Shown here piece after piece: positions 38,344 through 52,700 of a stretch of DNA of 64,000 nt. The notes below the pieces were generated by a model. The model saw nothing but the letters and a program-made list of their open reading frames with translations, was not told the origin of the DNA and made no database searches. The position numbers and the translations under genes are program-made. The stretch is from Macrotrachela quadricornifera (taxonomy: Eukaryota > Rotifera > Eurotatoria > Philodinida > Philodinidae), in contig JAJEKB010001476.1 of NCBI GenBank assembly GCA_022393335.1, forward strand, positions 1-64,000. The letters are read 5' to 3'. How positions within the stretch are numbered: position 1 is the first letter of the stretch; every line of letters begins with the position of its first letter.

Positions 38344-40656
38344 CTGCATTAGAAAAAGAAAAAGAAAGAACAATTGAAATAAAATTCAGAAAATAAAATA
38401 AATGTGTGAATGAAAGAAATATTTGTATTGAGATTAAATAGTCTACTTTTTTTTTGTCAATGAATATCTGAAAGAGCAAGGATAAATACTAAAGAACTTG
38501 TTTTGATAAAATTTATTCAATATTCTTTTTTCTTTTCTTATATTGGTATTATAATATCCGATCGATTTTACTATATGATAAATTCTAGAATGTATATATA
38601 TATATATATATATCTTTGATTTAATTTAAAAGAAAAAAAAAGGATCTTGATAGTCATAACAACTTTCATATTATCATTTAAAGGTCACACGTGGGCAAAA
38701 TATCACGTCAAAAATGACTTATTACTCGTCGACATTTAATAATTCTGTATATATGATTTCTTATAACAAATGTTTCATTATTAAAATCTATATTCATATT
38801 TAAATAAATAATTTCAATGTTATATTATTCTTGTCTAGACTATTTTTTGCATTATCCAAAAATTAAATATATTAATCATTAATTGTCTTAAGAGAAACAT
38901 ATTTTATAGTATGTGAAAATATTCTGAAAGATAACATATTTTAAATATAAAAATCTGTTTATAATATATCGGATTAAATATTTTCTATTAAAAATTATCT
39001 TATTCATACCTTTTCTTTTGGTACTGTTCTATCTGTTGTTCGAATACGTTCTTCATATCGTTCATTATATCGAAGAATTTCATCATTATTTTTTGGTTGA
39101 TTTGAACGATATTTTAGATTATCCAAACAATCCTATATAAAAAAAAAGATTGAAAATAAAAAATAAAATAAAGATTGAATTATACTCGTAATCGACGAAT
39201 TTTTTCTCGTATACGACTTGCTTGTTCAACATCAGTTTTTTCAATAACATAAGCACGTTCTTCTGTTTCACGTATAATTTTTTCAACTTCTTCATATTCT
39301 GGACGATCACGTAATGTTCGTTCCTACAAATAACTCAAATTATATTTCACATACGAAAATTTTTTTTTTCTTCTATGAATTTTATTTTAAAAACTATATC
39401 ATGCAAAATTCTATCCACATGCATATAAAATAGAAAAACTAAATAGCATACTCGTCTAGATAATCTTCGACTTATCGTTTCAGAATCTTCATCACTTTCA
39501 GCTTCATTTTCATATAAACGTTCAATTAATTTCATATAAGCCAAACAACGTAAATATTTTTTTTTAAATTCTTCATCAATAACGCCATGTGCTGTACTTA
39601 TATCTGATGATTCTGATGGTGATCGATGACGTGATTCACGTTGAAAACGATTATATTTTTTTTCGGAATAATATTCACGACGCATATCATCATGATGATC
39701 ATCTTGAATATTATTTGTTGATGTTGTTGTTGTTGTTGTCTGTTGATGTTGTTGATGTTGATGTTGTTGATGTTGATGTTGTTGTTGTTCTCTTGAACGT
39801 TTTTCTTGAGTTTCCTGCAAGAATTATGTTTTTTGTGTGTGAAGAATACAAATTTTAGTGAATGATTATTAAAACTATCTCTAATTACCCATATTGAACT
39901 AAATTAAGCATTGGTATATGCTAATTAAATAAAACTAACCTGAATAATTCGTATACGACGTTGTAATTCTTCAAATTTTCGTGTAATATTTTCAATATCA
40001 GGTGCAACAAGTTTGCTATATTTTTCACTTTTTGATACAAGTTCTTGACCAAGATTAAGTAATTCATCAAGTTGATTACGAACACTTCGTAATTCATCTT
40101 GAACTTGCTATAGAAAAAAAAAATATATACACATCTTGATATTATATTTAATTATTTACTAACCGAAATTCTAGTTAAATCAAGAACACGTTCAGCATCA
40201 GATAATAATGTTTCTAATTTTTCCAAACGTATGATTATTTCTTGATAAATATGAATAAATCTTTGATAATCATCATCTAATTTACGCACTTGACCCTAAA
40301 GAAAAATGATCAAATATATTAAATTATTTGTTTTTTTTTTGTTGTGTCAATTTAGAATCTTTTTATTTTTATTTTAAATTCAGTCAATTTAAAAATAATA
40401 CCTTACGTAAACCAATAGGATATATAATATATTCAATAGGAGTAAGATTTCTTGTTGATGATGCCGAAATACCTGACGATGTACTATGTCCAGATCCAAA
40501 TGGAATATAAAGTAAATTATGATAACGACGTGATGGTTCAGAATGTGATGACGTCGAGCGTTTGACGCCAGTCTTCATTCTCTCTTTATCTTTATCTTAT
40601 TCTGAAGACGATAATAGATATAGAACTATATTATTAAGAAAAAGAAGATTAGAGCA

Positions 40657-40701
<45 letters not shown>

Positions 40702-43700
40702 TCTGACCTCATCTTTCATTACTATTTATCGGTGATGATAGTAATAATAGAACGACAGGATATCTATTTAACTCGTTCATATAGATATATGTATAAGGCC
40801 AATAGGAAGTGATTGATGAAGCCAAAAAGGTAGAATATTCTATATATATATATAAACAGAAATTTCTAACACTGTTTTTTTCCTAACCAAAGATGTTTAC
40901 TTATTGACGAGACTAATACATGAGTAAGAGGTTAGGCAAAACTAAATATAATTAGCACAGTAGATTCCAAGGTTGAATCACTACTATTCGTTATAGTAGA
41001 ATATATAGGAGTTACTATCGTCTTCTTTAATACTAATAACATATAACAAAGATATGTAGAAAGAAAATGCATATAGGAATAGTACATCAGAAAAGAAAAG
41101 AAGATAGTAATATTTTTGGAAGGAAGTAAGAAAAGAGAGTAGTTGTGGTTTGTTGTTTTCTATATTGGCACTAATGGGTAAAGAATCATCGATGAAAAAA
41201 TGTAAGAGAAGAAGAAAAAGAAAAGAAAAGAAAAGAAAAAGAAGCGAATGATTGAGTATATTATCAAGAAAGAAAGAGAGAAGAAATATAAGAGAAACTA
41301 AGAATAACCATATAGAAATGGTACAAAGGATATGGAATGACTTCGTTAAGATAACACAAATGCGCAAGCTTACGCCCATTATGTTCTTTGTCCGTCAGTG
41401 AATGACATACACACACGTATATATACATACAACAAACAAACCTTCTCTGTGTTCCGCGCCACATTTGATTATATCAAACGGTGCAATTTAGTCCATGTTC
41501 GAGGCATACATTATCATCTCATCTCTGCTTTTTCTTACAAATAAATCATCTAATACGATCGATTAGATACCTCTTCTCTATCTTATTGTCTAGTTATGCT
41601 AATATAGAAAATTTTTGATGTGAATAAAGATTGATATAATAAACGGCTGTTCTTCTCATTCGTTCATATCCTATTGTCTAAGATAGTATATATATATATA
41701 TATATATATGTACATATATATAGAAAAATGAGTTCATATTCTCATATAAGAATCGGTCAACTGCATAATTACTATGTTGTCAATAGATATTTTTCAAGAA
41801 AACAAAATTCTATATAAATTCAACATTATCACATATGGATAGCACTTGTACAGATTACGTCAATATACGTTATCCGAATATGATGACAACTATATATTAC
41901 ATAATAGATTATCTTGTTTCATATATAGAAAAAAAATCCAATGATTTTTATCGAAGGTTACACATACTAAAAGTATAGAAGATTATCTTAATGATATTTA
42001 CTTTGTTTTATATTATCTAATTATAATAATAATAATAATAATAATAAAAAGAAAGATATATTTACTTCAACAATTTCTAATCGATCTTTAAGACGTCGAT
42101 CTAATTGATCAATTTGTCGTTTTAATTCAGATATTTTTTCATGAATATTTGGTAATCTTTGTTCAGTATCTTTTTGTATAGTACGTTCTAAATTTTTTAA
42201 TGTTTCAAAATTTGTTTCAAGTTTTTTTATATCATTTCGTGTAGTCTAAAAAAATAAATTAAATTAATATATATATACATTTATATATATATAAACATAC
42301 TCGAATCCAATCTGTTTCTTCTTTTGTATTTTTTGATATTTGTTTATTTTCAATTTTACGTAATTCATTATCAGCTTTAACAAACCATTCATGAACATGT
42401 GAATATTCTTTACGAAATTTACGTAAATAACGTTCAATATTATCTAATTGAGTTTTTGATGCTGATACCTAAAATAATAATATTTATTTTTGGTTTTCGT
42501 TTTCGTTTTTTTTTTTTTTTACTTTTGCACCAAGATTATTATAATGTGCTTTTAATTGATCAATTTGTCTTGTTAAATCATTTGGTTCATCAATTTGTTT
42601 TTTTTCAACAATACTACGTCCTGTTCGAATAACATATTCAACTTCAGATTTAATATCTGATAATGTTTTATAAAGTTTCTATTTAATAAAAGAAAATGAA
42701 AAATATATATATTTTTTTTATACATTAAACTTACTAAACAATTTTCTAATTGATTATGAATAATATCCGGATCATCCGAACGAATTTCAAGTATATGAAG
42801 ATTTTGTTCAAGATCGTGTAAAATTTGACGCATTTTTGCATGTTTGGGTTGAAAATCTGATGGTCTTTGAAAATGTCGAAATTTTGTTTGTAATTGTAAA
42901 AATTGATTCTTAAGAAGAAAAAGAAAAGAAATAATTATATAAATAGACAAAACATATCAAATAGCATTATTTTGTTTTTTTTATTTATGTTTAGATCATA
43001 CACTATTGTTTTGATATGTCACTAGAAAAATATCTATAAAATCATTCTACCTTTATGAATAATGACAGATAGACAGATCTTATGAGATTCTTTCTATAGA
43101 TGCATATCAAATCACTGTATGTAAATAATAGGACATGATGTAAACATCATCTAAAAAAAATGCAAGAAATTGAATCCATAAATAGGGAATCTTTTCACAT
43201 GTTAGAAAGTTTTTAAAATGAAACTGATGCCATTATGAAGAGTCCTAAATAAAAAACTTAATGATTTGTAGTCTTATTGTTCTTTTGTGAGGCTATGATC
43301 ATTTTACTGTATTTTCTGGTCTAGTGAAGAATATGTCATAAAGCATAAATATTGTCACTTTGATGTGAAATATTGCCTATCAAAAGGTCGTATCAGAGAT
43401 ATCCATTAAGACAGCAGCAGAGTTTTTCTGAAAACCATCGCGACGCGATAGACATTTCATATTATACACTAAAGAAAAACCCACTTTTCTTTCAGATCTA
43501 TTATCTTAAAGAAAAAAATAAACAATCGTCCTAGATGGAACTTTACGGCATCTGGAAAAGCAAAGTTATAGAGTACGAATCTATGATTTCAAATTCAGAA
43601 GGACCCGCGCAACTCCTTAGACAAGATAAGTCACACGAATTTACTTTTGAAACATTCGATATATAAGGCAAAAAAACCAAAATATAATACATACTCTTAA

Positions 43701-46700
43701 AAGAAGCAATTGTTGTTCAAGTCTTTTTGCAGCTTCATTTTTTCCTGTACTTCTTAATATATGAATTTTATCATCTATACTACGTAAAAATGCTTCATAT
43801 TGATTAAATTCAATAATTAATTTCTACAAAATAAAATCGAAATTAAAAAGAAAAAAAAGAAATCTTTTATATTTTACTTCAGCTTCTCCTGGTACATCAT
43901 CTGCATAAACATCATCGTTTAATCTAGCAATAAGTGTATTATCTGTATGTTTCATCCATTCAAACATTGCTGTTATTTGATGTCCCATATGTTGATAATC
44001 AGATATTTGGGAATTAAGTGTATGAAGTTTTTTAAATGCCTAAAACAAAAAAATTGCTTTTTTTTTTTTGTTTTGTTTTTCTTACATCATCATGTAATTG
44101 TTCCCAACGAATACGAAATTGATTTAATTGACTATTTGTTGCTGGTAATGATACTTTTGTTGCTTGAAGACGATCTGATATTTCGAAAATTTTATCATAA
44201 TTACTCTTTGAATGAGTTTTAACAAAACGTTCGAGAGTCTAAAAACAAAAAATATTTTTTAGACAAAAATAAAAAATTTTTTTTTTCTTTTTACATCAAG
44301 TTCTTCAGAGATTTCTTCTGCATCAGCACCATTATTTACTGATGAAAAAACTTTATTTTGTAATGTATCAAGCCAAACATTTTCTTGATGAAGTAAATCT
44401 ATAAGACAAAAAATTAAAAGAAATTTAAATTAATAATTTCTATACTTTTTAATTCTTCATGTAATGTATAAATATCTGTATAAAAAGTCACTTTAGTATT
44501 AACTTTTTTTTGTAAATTAGACCAATTTGAAACAAGTGTTTCTAAATTTTGAGCTAATTCAGGTGATGATGATGATGGAACATTTAAATCTTGACGACCT
44601 TGAAGAACTAAATTTCGTACGGTATTTTCTTTAAGATTAAGTTCAGTTTGAATTTTCTATAATAAGAACAAAAAATAAAAAATCAACATATATTAAGAAA
44701 ATTTTATTTATTTTACTTCATATTGTTCAAGTCGTTCACGAAGTTGATCTTGATAAAATATTGGTCCATCATCAGCTGGTGCTTCACGTTCTTTATCCAT
44801 AATCCAATCTTCTAATTCTTGAATTTCTTCATGTAAAATTTTATTACGTTTTAATGCATCCTAGAATAAATTCTACTGATTATTAAAGGCAATATTCAAA
44901 ACTTAAGAGAAAGATAAATAGTTATACAAGAAAAAAAGAAAATTAAAAGTTTATTTTAGAGAAATGTTTTCTTTAGAAAAAGCTAATGGTTATAGGCATT
45001 AAATCGAACAATTACAAAAGGCGTTTCTTTACAAACACGTTCTATGAATTAGAAATGGGCATAGTAAGAACGTTTTTATATATTAATGACAAAAAAACTT
45101 TTTGAATTAAAATATTAAACATACAATTTGTCTATTGTTAACATTTAGAAGGTGTCAATAAGTACAATCGAATTCACCTTTATAGATGGTTTTTTAATTG
45201 CTATTATTTGTGTTAGAATTGATAACTTGACAAGCATAACAGTTAGTAACCTTGATTTCTACCAATTGAAAGAAGACGAGTTCAAAGTCATTTTCTTCGA
45301 TAATGTATAAGATAAAATTATCTTGAATATTCTCATTTTTATAAATCTTTCGCGGGAAGATATGGAAATAGTATGTCAATAGAATGAATTTTTGATTTTG
45401 ACTTTATAGTTCATTATACAATCCGTTTTCTTGTTTTTCATCAAAATGTCATAAGAAAACTATTTGTATTTATATCCAGCTCTCTCTAATTCTGATGCTG
45501 ACAATAGTCTTCTAATGACCCATAAGATCTATATTGAGTTTTGTGAATAGTTTCGACTGATAAAAGAAAATAAGAGAATGGGTCCATATGGACCCATAAC
45601 ACTCTATGTTTTGGCACATGATTTCCAGACTTGTAGGAATTGCTCTCTCTCATTCTGAGAGTTTATTTATCAAGAAACTGATGAGTTCATTATCGCTAAT
45701 GATGATTTATGTTTTTTTCCCAATTTTGTCTCACTATTATTGATATATTTCGATTGCAAGCATTTCTTTGAAAACAAGATAAGTCCGAAGATTTCAAAAG
45801 TTGATTAATCATAGAAAGTCTACCGTTCTTGTAACTATACAAATTATAAGATACTGATTATTCTATTTTTAATTTCAAGAAAAGACGATGTATTAAATTC
45901 TGATATAAATATAATGTATCATAGTCAATATAAAATAATAAAGTTGATGATCGTTTACAAATACAAAGTTAAGTTCTATTGCTGGAATTCTGACAAAAAT
46001 TAATGCATAAATGTGAAGACATTTACTGACTTCTACTGTAGTTACATCTCCAATTACTCTAATAATATTACAGTAATCCAATGTTATCATAATCTTTTCT
46101 TAAACAATATGCCTTTTAGCTGCAAATGTTTTCATAAGTCATAAGTCATGCCAATATACTACTCATCTCTAAAACATCAATGATAAAGATCTTCGATTAA
46201 TGTATGTCTAGTTTAAATCAGACAAATAAATCTCTATCTCTTCCTATTTGATTCTTTCATGTTATAAGATACGAAACGCTATTCAAAGTTATACATATAT
46301 ATGATAAATTTTTCTTATTTGTTTTGATTTTTTTCTAACCTGAATATTTTGTGAATGAACTTTTGTTGAACTTATAATATGACTCCAATTTTCATTTAAT
46401 TCTCTCATTTCTTCACGTAAATGTCGAGCTAAATTTTCATCAGCATCTTGTGTTAAATCAACAACATCTTTATTTAAACGATTAATATTTAATTGCATTT
46501 CACGAATTTCATGTTGAAGAATCTTCAAAAAAAAAAAAAGAATTTTTTTTTTTATTAATATTTTAAATAAAATCTTAAAATTTTACTTGACTACGACCAA
46601 GTTGATTTTCAAGTGCACGTGAATCTGTATAAGAAGTATCATTTGTAGTTAAACGTGGTTGAACATTATGTATCCAAATTTTAACTTCATCAATACCTCT

Positions 46701-49700
46701 CTATAAGAAAAGAAAATAAAATGAACTTCGTTTTTTTTAAAAATATTTAATTTTACTTGAAAATCACTTAATGTTTTATCAAGTCGATTATATTTTGCTA
46801 AACGTTCACTTAAAAACATTTTAACATCATTTAATCTATCTCGATAATTTGTTAATTCTTCTTGTATACGTCGATTATTATCACTAGGTGATTTTGTATA
46901 ATAATCTCTTGCAATTATATTTAATTCTTCCATAATATGTTCATGTTCTAATGTTTGATCAAGTAAATCTTTATAGATTTTCTTTTTTCCATCAATTGTT
47001 GGTAAATCAACAATACGAACATGATCATTTAATAATGTTCGTTCAATTTGTACAAGCCATTGAAGTAATTTACGTTGTGTATCAGTAAAATTTGTTGGTA
47101 ATGATGATATATTACCATTTATATTAGAACTTTCAATTTGATCTAAATAAAAAACAAACAAACAATAATAATATAAGTTTATGAATTATATAAATAGCAT
47201 TTTATTTTTAAATATAAATGAAACGATTGATAAATTCACAAGAGTTTTGATATATTATATCGTGAATACTATTCATTTTTAAAAAAAAGTGAGAATTTAA
47301 CTTATCAAATATTGTAGAGATGTGTAGGGTAAGCTTTTTTCTTTACATCCTGACCCCCTACGCTACTCTATGCTGCAGGATAGGATAGAGTAAAGTTACT
47401 CTGTAGAGCTCTAGTCTATTGTCTCAATTATTTGCAATATTTATATAGCATATTTTTTAGAAATGGAATTAAATCTTTATATTGAATAGTATTATCATGA
47501 AAAAGAAAATCTTTTTCTTTTGTTCTTAGATTTCACATTATAATCAAGCTAGATGTATATTTTAAATTGACTAGACTTTTAAATTGTATTAATCCTTTTA
47601 AAAGAAGAAGAAAAATAATAGTAACAATATCAAAAGAAATTTTTGCTTAAAGATATAAACAAATGTTAAATAAATAAAAAAAAAAATTTTTTTTCGGGAT
47701 ATTTTATATAAATGAAACAATCAAGCAGGTTAAAATATAAGCATTAAATGCAAAAGCATTGCTTTATCATGCATAAATATATTTCTATTCCTATCTTATA
47801 TTAATTATAATTGAAAATAAAACTACCTGTTACATATTTAATTGATGATGGATTTGTTGATTCATAATGATGATGAAAATTTTTTGATTCATAATTAGAT
47901 GTATCAGTTGAATTCGTTAGAATTTTTCGTGTTATTGATGATGATGAATGTGTTTCACGATATTTTCGTTCATATTCACTTTCTTGTTGTGATGATGGTG
48001 AATCAAATACTTCAACAAAAGATTTTACACGATATTTATCTGGTGATAAATTTCTATTTGAATTTCCATTATCACCAAATGTATAAATATTTGTTAATGT
48101 AAAAAGATTTCCATTTTCATTTACTGTTGAACCAATATTTGATGTGTTCATAGTTCTTGATGAAGATTTTTCATGTATATCTATTTGATTTGGACTTATT
48201 GGTAGTGATGATGTACCTGTACGACGTGATGAAGTTACACTAGATCTATTAGTTTCATATAATTGTTGCATTTGTTCAAGACGATTATTGCGCTCACCTT
48301 ATTATACAAGAAAAATATGGATATAGAACAAAGATCGAAACACGACAATATCCAAAAAAAATTAGAACTATCTCATATTACTCGCTAGAATAATAACTAA
48401 CTAAGAAAAACAATAAGATATAATATTAGTATGGTATATATGTGACATTCTATCTTCTAATATTCATTAGTAAAGGCGATGACACTAGTACACGTCGACA
48501 TCGTTATCGATGCGACATAGAGAAGACCAAGAATGTATGTTTCTATTGAAGAGTAGTGACACAGATGAGATTGAGAGAGAGAGAGAAAGCATAAGAAGAG
48601 AAGTTCTTTCTGTCTCTCTCTTTTTCTTTCTTTTCTTGTTCGGTCGATAGAATAGGGTAAAAGAATTCAAGCAGTATCGTTTGCACATATACAGACAAAG
48701 CGGGAACAGGACCAAATTTACTAACGACAAACTCATCGCTTATTCGTTGTATTGTACTTGTTCTTTTCTTTTTTTTTCTGTGTTGTCGTCACACGCTCTG
48801 CTATACGACCATGTACAACGTCGATAATTCCAACCATGACATTGACGATATATATATATGTATACTATCCGTGTAGCTTGATCAATCTCGCACATTCAGA
48901 CCAAACCAAGTCGTACGTGTACAGATGCTTTTATCCGATAATGGCAGAGAAAAGAAAGAATACAAGGAGAAGAAGAAGAAGAAGAAGAAAAGGAAGAGAA
49001 AGAAGACAATATATTTATTTGAGAACGATAAACTAGCAGCCAGGAAAGATAACCTAACCGTCTTCTTCTTCTTCTTCCTTCCTTTGTTTCAGTCAACCGT
49101 GTTGATGGTGACCTACATGCATGCACATACAAGCATAATGCCGCCCCCTAATCAACGACAGATTTATAAACGAAGCATTGGTAGCAAAAAGCAGCATAAA
49201 AAGCGCAATGGGTAGGAGGAGGTCAATAATAGGTAGTGATGAAATCATACATAATATACTTGAAAAGGAAGAAAAAGAAAATAACCGATGTAATCATATT
49301 CCTACTTACGTAGTCGGAGATTTGTCTCATCCCATGAACGTAACAAATCATCTGTTCGTTGAACAGCATTTGTATCGATACGCTCAGCCATACGTCGTAA
49401 ATTATTTAGACGTTCGTTATATGATTGAAAACTTTTCAATTTAACCTATTAATAAAATAAAATATATTAAGATATATAGAAATGTAAATAATTATCAATT
49501 ATATCTAATTATTTATCTTATGTAAAAAAAAAAAGAGGAAAAGAAATGAAATATATTATTAGAATTAGAAGTAAAGAAAAAAAAGAGGCATTATTATATA
49601 AAAGGAAAAAGTCAATGACAGGAAAGAGAAATTAAGAATATGTAAGTGCCCATTGACCAACAAAAAGAAAGGAATCATCAGTAAATCTTTTCGAGTCCAT

Positions 49701-52700
49701 ACATAATATAGAAAGTATGAACAAAATATTGATTTAATCATTCTTTCGGCTGTTTTTCTTATCTCAACTCTTTGTATATATAAATACATAGTATTATCAT
49801 ATTCTTGTTATCGATTAGAAGACGATATAATCACTCAATCATTCATTCTATATCATTTATCTATATATATATATATGTTCTATTATACATAACAATCTGA
49901 AAATAATCATTAGAGAAAATATGTTCATACTAGTAAACATCCATTATAGATTATAAGACAAAAAGAAAAAAACGAGTAACACGTGCCAATTATCGATGTA
50001 ATAGGTGATATATTTTACATTTGTTCTCTTGAATTTTTTTTACTCGACATTAAGTACATCTGTTTCATATAAAATATTTTCTAATCTTTTGAAATAGTAG
50101 AAATTTCAACCTGTTCTAATCTTATTTTATGGCATATTTTCACCAGATACTATCTCATCTATAATCAATAACTTACAGTATTAAGATGAAGACTATTTAG
50201 CAACTATCACCAATTAACAAGAAAACATTTCAACATTGCTATACATCACATTAACACATTTTTTTTTTGCTCGGAAATTTATTCTCTAGATGCGCTTAAT
50301 AACTTATGATTTCATATATTTTTTTCGTAAGAAATAATCATTGAAATATTATATAAAAATCAACAGTTGCTAGGTAATGAGCTCATCTACCAACATGACA
50401 GTAATATACACATATACAAACAAATTCACTCGAGTAATATAAACAGAACTTGATGTATTTCTTTGATAATTGATGGTAGATGATATATATAATCTATATC
50501 TCAATACTGGAAGTTATTACAGGTGAGACAATATTGATGAAAATTATGCAATCAAATAAGGTTTTAATTTATGATCATTAAAAATCTTATTGATATCAAA
50601 TTCGTAAGATTAATATCTTCTCAATTATCTAAATGTAATGTATTTGACTTAAATGAATACGGAATAAAAAAGAAATTTTCCGATAGTACGTTTCATAGAT
50701 TTTTTTTTCTTCTATATTCTATTTCTTTGATCGAAGCAGTTGAATGACATGTGATGTAAAAGTAATGGTACAAATATCGGCTTTTATTTCTATCCGATGA
50801 AAGAATACTAAATAAAAACTTTTTTTTTGCATCCGAAACTATCCTATAGAAAAAAATCCGCACTATTATATAATAGAGCAATATAAAATGCCAATCTCTA
50901 TATTTATTTGATGATAATTATTAATTCTACCTGTAATTCTGTTTGTGAACTTGTTGAGGGAATTGAATCAATCCATAAATAATATTCATTTTTTGCTTTT
51001 GTAAGTGTTTGAAATTCTTCATCATATTTTTGTATAAGTATTAATTGTTCAATATCTCGTTCAGAATTATTTATTTGTTTATAAAGTGTTTCCCATCGTT
51101 GTTCAAGTGTACGTAATAATAATTCATGTTCAATTGAATCTTCATGTGCTTAAAAAAGAAAGAAATTCATTTCTTTTTTTTATTATTATTTAAGAAATTT
51201 TTGTTACCATTTTTTATATCTTTTGTTATTGTATTGCCTGTTTGAATTAAATTTTTAAATTGTTCATTATATAATAAATATTTATCTTTTATTTCCTAAA
51301 ACAAAAAAAATAAAGGAAAAGTTTTTTTTAAATATAAAAAATAATTCTTTTAATATACTTGAACAATATTTTGTCGTTCATTTAATTTAGTATTTGTTGA
51401 TTGTTTATCATCTAATAATTTTTCAATACTATCCATCCAATCAATAAATCTTTTTACTGATAAATCAAAATTATGTTTAAGTGTATCAGTAATTTTTCGT
51501 TGATTTATTACAGTTTCTTCAATTGTTGTTGTAATAATTTTTTCAACAGTATCACTGTCTGGTTTTATAGTTGTTTGAACTCTTGTTTCAAAATTTGCAT
51601 GAGTATTTTTTAACTAAAAACGTGAAAAATAGAAAATTACTAAAGAAAAAAGAAATATATTTATTTATTTACACGTGTTGAACATTGTTCAAGTTTATCA
51701 ATTAATTGTGTCCAACGTTTTTCAAATATATTTATTTGTTCATTTAAATCTTTTATTTGTTTTGATGTTTTTATATCATAATATGTACTTAATACTTTTA
51801 AACTATTATCTAATGCAAGTATTGATTGACGAATATCATCGATTTCTAATTCAGTTTTCTAAAGAATATATTAAACAAAAAAAGAATTTATAAGAAATAT
51901 TTTAATTACTTTAATTGAATGAACTTGTTGCATGAGTATATCAGTATCATTTATATTTGATTCTGCTAACATTTTAGTAATTTCATCTTCTTTACGTGTT
52001 AACCATCGATTAACTTTATCACGATTTAATAAAACTTGTTCAAGTTCAATTTTAATTTCTTGTAATTGTATCCAACGATTTTGTACAAAACTACATATAT
52101 TTGCCCAACGTTCACTTAAATTTGATAATTTTAATTCAATTTCTGTTGATGTATATTTTGTTGTTATTGTATCAATATTATTTGTTGATGAATCATCAAT
52201 AACAATAACCATATTTTGTAAAGATTCAGTTATTTGTTGTTGTGCAACAAGTTCATCTTGTAATTGAGCTAATTGACGATATTGTCTTTCAATACCGGTT
52301 AAATCTTGTTCTAGTACTTCTAATTGTGTTGATATACGTTGTTCAGCATGAGTTAACCATGTATCAAATGATTCTATTTGATCAATTTGAAGTTTCATTA
52401 ATGTTTTATGAAGACTAAAAAAAAAAGACAAATCGAAATAGTCGTTTAATACTTTTTTATGTTTAAATTTATCGATAGACAGGTGCATAATGATTCAATT
52501 TCTGTTTCTGGAATGTTACTAACAGATAATTTTACCCTTGAGGACAAAACTAAGAATTTATATCTGATGTTAATTATTTACTTAACTGTACACAGCTGTC
52601 AATTAATATCATATATACAATATTTGTTTTAAAGGAAAGAAGAATATTATTATTATTTTGAAGTATTCTTACGTCGATTGTCGATCAAGTGCTTTTGAAC

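Noticed and set aside
48485..49444. Overlapping open frames on both strands in a dystrophin intron and beside exon 49310-49445
   Set aside because: They come from GAA/CTT tracts, and from the reverse strand of the real exon at the right end.
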